NCBI GenBank assembly: GCA_020632885.1
Contig: JACKEQ010000006.1
Location: 205,829 to 269,828 of the forward strand
Length of the DNA stretch: 64,000 nt
DNA from: Alphaproteobacteria bacterium
GTDB lineage: Bacteria; Myxococcota_A; UBA796; GCA-2862545
Direction: 5' to 3'
Part shown: piece by piece, positions 59,800 through 64,000 of the stretch
Numbering within the stretch: position 1 is the first letter of the stretch
Layout of the letters: every line of letters starts with the position of its first letter
Notes under the pieces: model-generated
Told to the model about the DNA's origin: nothing
The model's input: the letters and a program-made list of their open reading frames with translations, nothing else
Database searches by the model: none
Made by a program: the position numbers and the translations under genes

Positions 59800-61013
59800 C
59801 CCAACACGGGAGCGCGGCGAGCGCCGACCTCTGGACGTACACGCTGGCCTCGGGCGAAGCGCGACTCGCGGAGGCCGACGTGGCCGGCTCCGGCTGGCTG
59901 GGCGCCGACGGGTCGCTGTGGGGCAGGCGGACGGGCACGCTCTTCCGACGCCGCGGCGCGTCGGTCGAGGAGTGGCCTCGCGACGCCCGGGAGTCCGTCG
60001 TGGCCTCGATCTGGGGCGGGCAGGCAGCTCTCATGGTCCGCGCGGAGCTCGACCGATTCGACGTCCGCCTGTTCCGACCTGGCGTGGGCGCGACGGTCCT
60101 CACCGACTTCCAGGCGGAGGTCCGCACGGCGTCCGGGATCCCCGGCCTGGCGGCCCTGGTGGGCTCCAGTGAGACGCGCGAGCGCATCGATCAGCTCTGG
60201 GAGCTCGACGACCAGCACCAGATCGCACACCGCCGGACCCTCCCGATCCCCGCCAACGTGAAGGGTGTCAGCCTCACCGAGGACGGCCAGCGGCTCCTGA
60301 TGGCCCGCGTGGAGAAGCCGCTCGGTGCGGGCACCGGGACCATCCGGCTCACCGAAGCGCCCGTGGATGCGGAAGACATCGTGGAGAGCACCCTCCTGAC
60401 GCGGGATCTGGGCCTCGGGTTGTCCCTGAGCAGCACGATCACGAGCACGGACCGCATGTGGTTCCTCGAGCCCCTGCCCGAAGGCGGAGGAGCGCTGCTG
60501 GAGGCCACGCGCGAAGGCTGGGCGACCCGGCTCGTGGTCCCCGAGACCGTGCTCGGCCTCGAGGTGGATCCCACCGGCACGCGGCTCGCGGTGACCGACG
60601 CCGATCTGCGGGTGATCGTCCTCCCCCTCGACGTTCCGGACATCTCCACGGCGCTGGTGGAGCGCCGCGGGAAGGCCCTCATGGGCTGGGAGGTGGACGG
60701 CTGGGACACCAGGGGCGAGCGCGTCCTGGTCTCCCAGCGAGGCGGGCGTGCGCTGTACGACCCGCGCGACGGTTCCCTGGAGCGCATGCCGGACGCCGAC
60801 CAGGTCACCCCCTGCGGGGATCGCCTGCTCCTCCGGTCCCCAGAGGGCTACGCCTGGTGGTCGCCCGGCCAGGCGGTACGGCACATCGCCGGCCCCATGG
60901 AGGACGCATTCGTCGCGGGCTGCAGCGACGCCGGGCGGCGTGTCCTGATCACGCGTGTGCGCCGGGACATCCGGCACTGGCGGCTGGACGTCGTGCCCGT
61001 TCCCGAGCGCTGA
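59466..61013 (+). CDS. Beta-propeller (WD40/TolB-like) sensor part of the frameshifted kinase
   Basis: ~515 aa in the frame starting at GTG 59466; the same frame is open a little upstream. About seven blades carry SPDG-type turns (TSSSDGRTLAW, STSPDGRQIVYS, HWSPDGGTLAYL, VDPTGTRLAV). It has no signal peptide and would start abruptly. Its natural place is the extracellular part of the kinase just upstream, as in many kinase-TM-propeller proteins. Joining the two needs a net gain of one base near 59445-59465. Whether the split is a real mutation, a sequencing error in cggctccccgcggctccc, or recoding cannot be told. Confidence 0.72.
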   Translation: MEARITELDLPPGASHVTSSSDGRTLAWTQDDHVWFRVAGGEPRDLTPELEGSASYPSTSPDGRQIVYSANEALWITDLPEGNPRLLVDRGMAAHWSPDGGTLAYLVPSAMTQHGSAASADLWTYTLASGEARLAEADVAGSGWLGADGSLWGRRTGTLFRRRGASVEEWPRDARESVVASIWGGQAALMVRAELDRFDVRLFRPGVGATVLTDFQAEVRTASGIPGLAALVGSSETRERIDQLWELDDQHQIAHRRTLPIPANVKGVSLTEDGQRLLMARVEKPLGAGTGTIRLTEAPVDAEDIVESTLLTRDLGLGLSLSSTITSTDRMWFLEPLPEGGGALLEATREGWATRLVVPETVLGLEVDPTGTRLAVTDADLRVIVLPLDVPDISTALVERRGKALMGWEVDGWDTRGERVLVSQRGGRALYDPRDGSLERMPDADQVTPCGDRLLLRSPEGYAWWSPGQAVRHIAGPMEDAFVAGCSDAGRRVLITRVRRDIRHWRLDVVPVPER

Positions 61014-61032
61014 GCGAACCCGAGGTCCCGCT

Positions 61033-62457
61033 GTGGTACCCTCCCTCCTCCTCATCGCGTGGGCAGGGCCCGTCGAGGACCACAGGCAGGCCCAGATCGA
61101 GGCCCTCGCCCAGGGAGACCTCCAGGCCTACGCCGCCCTGTTCGACGGTGACAACCCATCCTCCAGGGGGCTCCTGGACGCACCCTGGACCCGGTGGTTC
61201 GACCTGGCTCGGAGGGTGGAGTCCTGTACGGTGGGCTCCGTCCAGACCCCCAGCCCCACCGTCCGGCAGTTCCAGGAAGCCTGCGGCGGACGGAACGACC
61301 TCGTCACCCTCGAGCTGCGCGACGGCCGGTGGGTGCAGACCTCGCGGGTGGTGCAGAAGCCACCGGTCATGCAGGTGAACCAGGCCCGACCCTCCGATCT
61401 CGTGGCCGGCCCCCCGCTCGACGGGGTGGAGCTCCCACCGATCCGCTACGACGTCACCATGTCCCCGCCGTTCGTGGAGCGGGACTTCTCCCACACGAAC
61501 CTCGTGAGCATCGGCTCATCGCCACAGACCTGCGACCAGCTCGGTGGCGCGCTCGGATTCTCGGGCAACAAGGGCCCCTGGCGGACCCAGCGCCTGAGCG
61601 CCGCGACCGACTCGGCCGTCCTCCACTTCCTGGACCGGGACGGACGCTGCATCCTCCGCCTCGTGCAGGAGTCGTCGACCGCGCTGCCGACACCCTTCGG
61701 CTGCAACACCCCCGCCTGCCGGCTGGCACGGGGGGAGATCGAGCCCGAGATCCCCTACGCAGACCCGTTCACCGAGGCGGACCTCCAGGCCTCTCAGGCG
61801 GCGAAGGAAGCGGCCCTGCGAAACGGTGACCTCGAGGCCCTGCTGGCCTTGTTCGACGGGTCGACGTTGTGGTCGCAGTGGCACACGGCGACGCGGGAGA
61901 TGTGGCAGGACGCCGCAGCATTGCGGAGGCACTGCACGACGGGCGGGATCCGCATGCGCGGTCCCGACGAGGCCCGCGTGGAGGAGACCTGTCCCGGCTC
62001 GTCGTTGCAGCTGACCTTCCGTCGGCACGGTGACCGTTGGTTGCGCCGGGAGGACGGCTCCTACTCGATGGACCCAAGCCTCACCAGCTACCAGGTCGGT
62101 TGGACCGTGCCGGGTCCTCCGCTTCCGGGCATGGAGCCCCCCGAGGTCCCCGTGGAGATGGACCTCTCCGCGCCTTTCGTGTACTCCGCGGCGAAGCTCG
62201 GTGTCGTCGGGACGCTACCGGCCGGATGTGGGTCCCTCGACGCCCTGGAGGTGGCCTTCCGGGTCCGGATGGGCGACGCGCAGATCCTGCCATCGCTGGA
62301 GCATGCCGGGCGGACCCTCGAGATCGAGTACCAGCAGGTCGAGGGGAAGTGCCGCGCGCTCGTCACCTGGGCGCCGCCGCCCGGGATGGAGCTGGAGCCG
62401 CCCTACGGGTGCGGGACGCCCTTCTGCGTGGCCCGACGGAATCCTCCCGGCCCCTGA
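61033..62457 (+). CDS. Exported protein made of two duplicated halves
   Basis: ~474 aa from GTG 61033 with a short signal (VPSLLLIAWAG). Two halves align: ALAQGDLQAYAALFDGDN with ALRNGDLEALLALFDGST; PPLDGVELPPI with PPLPGMEPPEV; PFGCNTPACRLARG with PYGCGTPFCVARR. Each half keeps paired Cys, so disulfides are likely. The domain is unrecognised; the first segment of each half looks like an NTF2-like or helical unit. It lies 19 bp after the propeller part. Confidence 0.78.
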   Translation: MVPSLLLIAWAGPVEDHRQAQIEALAQGDLQAYAALFDGDNPSSRGLLDAPWTRWFDLARRVESCTVGSVQTPSPTVRQFQEACGGRNDLVTLELRDGRWVQTSRVVQKPPVMQVNQARPSDLVAGPPLDGVELPPIRYDVTMSPPFVERDFSHTNLVSIGSSPQTCDQLGGALGFSGNKGPWRTQRLSAATDSAVLHFLDRDGRCILRLVQESSTALPTPFGCNTPACRLARGEIEPEIPYADPFTEADLQASQAAKEAALRNGDLEALLALFDGSTLWSQWHTATREMWQDAAALRRHCTTGGIRMRGPDEARVEETCPGSSLQLTFRRHGDRWLRREDGSYSMDPSLTSYQVGWTVPGPPLPGMEPPEVPVEMDLSAPFVYSAAKLGVVGTLPAGCGSLDALEVAFRVRMGDAQILPSLEHAGRTLEIEYQQVEGKCRALVTWAPPPGMELEPPYGCGTPFCVARRNPPGP

Positions 62458-62545
62458 CGGCCACGAGGCGCCTCGAGGGGATGCCGTCGCTCCAGGTCCC
62501 CGAGGTGCTCTCGGGCTAGAACCGCGGCGCCGCTGTGGCCCCGCC

Positions 62546-62701
62546 GTGGGCGCCATCCTCGTGCTGTCGGTGCTGGCGGCCTGGCCGATGGCCGCGATGT
62601 TCCTCGCGTTCGTCGGAAGGGCGCTCGGGAGCGGCGCCGAGCGGGAGGCAGAGGTCAGCCCGAGCCGCGTGCGTCGGAACGTGAGCACGCTGTCGTGCTG
62701 A
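62546..62701 (+). CDS. Possible small membrane protein, 51 aa
   Basis: GTG 62546 could encode one transmembrane helix (AILVLSVLAAWPMAAMFLAFVG) with a basic/Ser tail ending TLSC. Codons follow the genome pattern, but the ORF is short and has no clear ribosome site. It lies between the duplicated-protein gene and the convergent right-edge gene. Confidence 0.35.
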   Translation: MGAILVLSVLAAWPMAAMFLAFVGRALGSGAEREAEVSPSRVRRNVSTLSC

Positions 62702-62729
62702 GCCCGCCGCGCCAGCGCTCCCACCGACG

Positions 62730-64000
62730 TCAGATCATCGCCCACGCTCTGGCCAGGCTCCGATGCCGCTCGGCTTCGTCGCGCTCGCCCAGCCGGTCGA
62801 GCAGCTCGTGGTAGACCCAGGGACCGGTCCCGGGTCGATGGGCCTCGAAGAGATCCCTGACCACAGGGGCCGATCCGTCGTCGACAGCGAGGAGCAGGAA
62901 CAGGCCGCGATGGGTCTCTCCACCGTCGGGGTCGGTGATGCCGTAGCCCTCGCCCGCGCCGTACTGGTAGTGGACCCCCGCTTCGTCCAGCGCGTCGGTC
63001 AGCGCCTCCACGGCCTCGTCACCCGGCCAGATCCCGTCGAGGGTCACGCAGTCGTGCGTCGCGGGCTCGACCCCGGCCCAGGCGTCGTGCACGCGCAGGA
63101 CCTCGTCGTCCGCCTCCACCTCGTCCGCGTTGCCGTATTCGGGGTCGAAGACCACGATCTCCCCGTGGTGCTGGGCCTCTCCAGGAGGCAGTAGCCCCAG
63201 GATCCGCGCCGTGACCGGGCCGGTGCGCATGGCGATCAGGGGTCGAGGCAGGCCGGGCAGCCGCACGCGGATGTAGCCCCAGGTGAGGTCGACCCGCCGA
63301 TCATCGGGCAGCTCGGGCAGCCCCAGCTCCGCGCCCAGGCGGGCCTGAGCGGGCCAGTCCTCGGCGAGCGTGGCGCCCACGAGGCCGAGCCAGCGGAAGT
63401 AGGGCGCCTGATGGGCGTCCGCGGCCTGCACCCACACCTCCATGCTGCGCCGCGGATCGTCCTCCAGGAGGAGGGTGCCGAGGCGCCGGGCGACATCGGA
63501 CCAGTCCCGCCGACGGGCCCACACCCGCTCGAAGGCCGCGATGGCGCGCTCCCGGTCGCCGGTCTCGTGGGCGAAGACCCCCTCGTAGTACCCGGCGTTG
63601 TCGGCTCCGTCGGGATGGTCGGGAGGTGCCGCCACCAGCGCGTCCAGCGCGTCCCCGTCTCGACGGCGGATGGCGAGACGGCAGCGCTCCTCGTAGAGCG
63701 CGACGTCGTCCGGGAAGCGCGCAGCGGCGTCCGCCATGACGGCGTCTGCACGGTCCGCGAAGCCCATCTGACGCCAGCGGTCCGCCACCCCACGGAGCTG
63801 ATCGGCCGACGTGGGAGCCGCGGACCATGCGGCGATGGACTCCGCGTCGGGCTCGATCGGGTCGAGGCTCACGAAGCGCTCCATGTCCGCCTCGTAGCGG
63901 GCGGGATCCACGAGGGTGTCGAGGTGCGACATCGCCCGATCGAACACCGCCCTCGCCAGCACGGGATGCCCGCCCTGGTGGAGCCAGCTCGCGGCGTCGA
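62730..64000 (-). CDS. TPR-like protein, N-terminus outside the window
   Basis: The frame is open to the right edge (GTG 63962 is only an internal candidate; codons before it, reading AASWLHQGGHPV, fit the protein). At least 423 residues are present. The visible N-terminal half is helical, with TPR-like units (YYEGVFAHETGDRERAIAAFERVW). The C-terminal half has a beta-rich domain (IVVFDPEYGNADEVEADDE, CVTLDGIWPGDEAVEALTDAL). Not recognised beyond the repeats; no membrane helix is seen. Confidence 0.75.
   Translation of the reverse strand, partial: DAASWLHQGGHPVLARAVFDRAMSHLDTLVDPARYEADMERFVSLDPIEPDAESIAAWSAAPTSADQLRGVADRWRQMGFADRADAVMADAAARFPDDVALYEERCRLAIRRRDGDALDALVAAPPDHPDGADNAGYYEGVFAHETGDRERAIAAFERVWARRRDWSDVARRLGTLLLEDDPRRSMEVWVQAADAHQAPYFRWLGLVGATLAEDWPAQARLGAELGLPELPDDRRVDLTWGYIRVRLPGLPRPLIAMRTGPVTARILGLLPPGEAQHHGEIVVFDPEYGNADEVEADDEVLRVHDAWAGVEPATHDCVTLDGIWPGDEAVEALTDALDEAGVHYQYGAGEGYGITDPDGGETHRGLFLLLAVDDGSAPVVRDLFEAHRPGTGPWVYHELLDRLGERDEAERHRSLARAWAMI

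Noticed and set aside
1..64000. rRNA, tRNA, CRISPR arrays, insertion sequences, prophage, replication origin
   Set aside because: No matching structures, repeat-spacer patterns, transposase or integrase motifs were seen on reading; tRNA detection by eye is limited and a scan with a covariance model would be decisive.

Overview
The window is about 64 kb of very G+C-rich bacterial DNA: third codon positions are almost all G or C, genes are tightly packed, and many neighbours overlap by ATGA or GTGA. The gene content points to Myxococcota or a close deltaproteobacterial relative. It includes Ser/Thr kinases with fused sensor domains, MYXO-CTERM-like small proteins, multiheme cytochromes, TPR-CHAT proteins, many lipoproteins, a sphingosine-phosphate-lyase-like enzyme and an exosortase with its own target. 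This assignment is an inference from gene content, not a database match. No rRNA, tRNA, CRISPR array, insertion sequence or prophage was seen, and no gap between genes exceeds about 300 bp.

Layout. 1-4.2 kb: a large exported protein cut by the left edge (minus strand) and a divergent Ser/Thr kinase with a truncated formylglycine-generating-enzyme-like tail. 4.3-12 kb: a redox cluster of beta-barrel candidate, 14-heme and 16-heme c-type cytochromes, a b-type membrane protein, and, on the other strand, a membrane-anchored Fe-S/FAD oxidoreductase and a membrane protein. A HEAT-repeat AlkD-like gene closes it. 12-19 kb: small membrane proteins, a VIT/VWA protein with a PEP-CTERM-like tail coupled to its exosortase, a DUF4105 protein, a DUF962/Mpo1-like protein and a glycosyltransferase. 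20-24 kb: a PLP lyase coupled to an MlrC-like metallopeptidase, OxyR, and a methyltransferase-fold lipoprotein. 24.8-29.5 kb: mostly unrecognised genes, one with tandem repeats behind an AT-richer leader.

29.5-39.3 kb: an Ala/Lys-rich protein with a trigger-factor-like chaperone, a receiver-HDOD gene split by an in-frame UAG, then a coupled operon of TPR-CHAT protease, CHASE2-adenylate cyclase and FecR-like protein. 39.3-44.3 kb (minus): a large lipoprotein, an unrecognised protein and a CoA-transferase. 44.4-48 kb: a YfbK-like VWA protein and an operon of two very small MYXO-CTERM-like proteins with two polytopic membrane proteins. 48-52 kb: lipoproteins, an AraC regulator, a small histidine-kinase-like ATPase and MsrA. 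52-57 kb (minus): a probable UxxC selenoprotein lipoprotein, an ABC exporter with a cyclic-nucleotide-binding domain, and a protein fusing two cyclic-nucleotide-binding domains, a BFD-type [2Fe-2S] domain and a fatty-acid desaturase. 57.7-64 kb: a kinase whose beta-propeller sensor lies in another frame, a duplicated exported protein, and a protein cut by the right edge.

The strongest leads are the selenoprotein at 56966-57508, the cyclic-nucleotide/BFD/desaturase plus ABC pair at 52272-56792, the CHAT-cyclase operon at 33152-39338, the minimal MYXO-CTERM operon at 46267-48035, the cytochrome conduit at 4280-10884, and the exosortase pair at 13219-17366.
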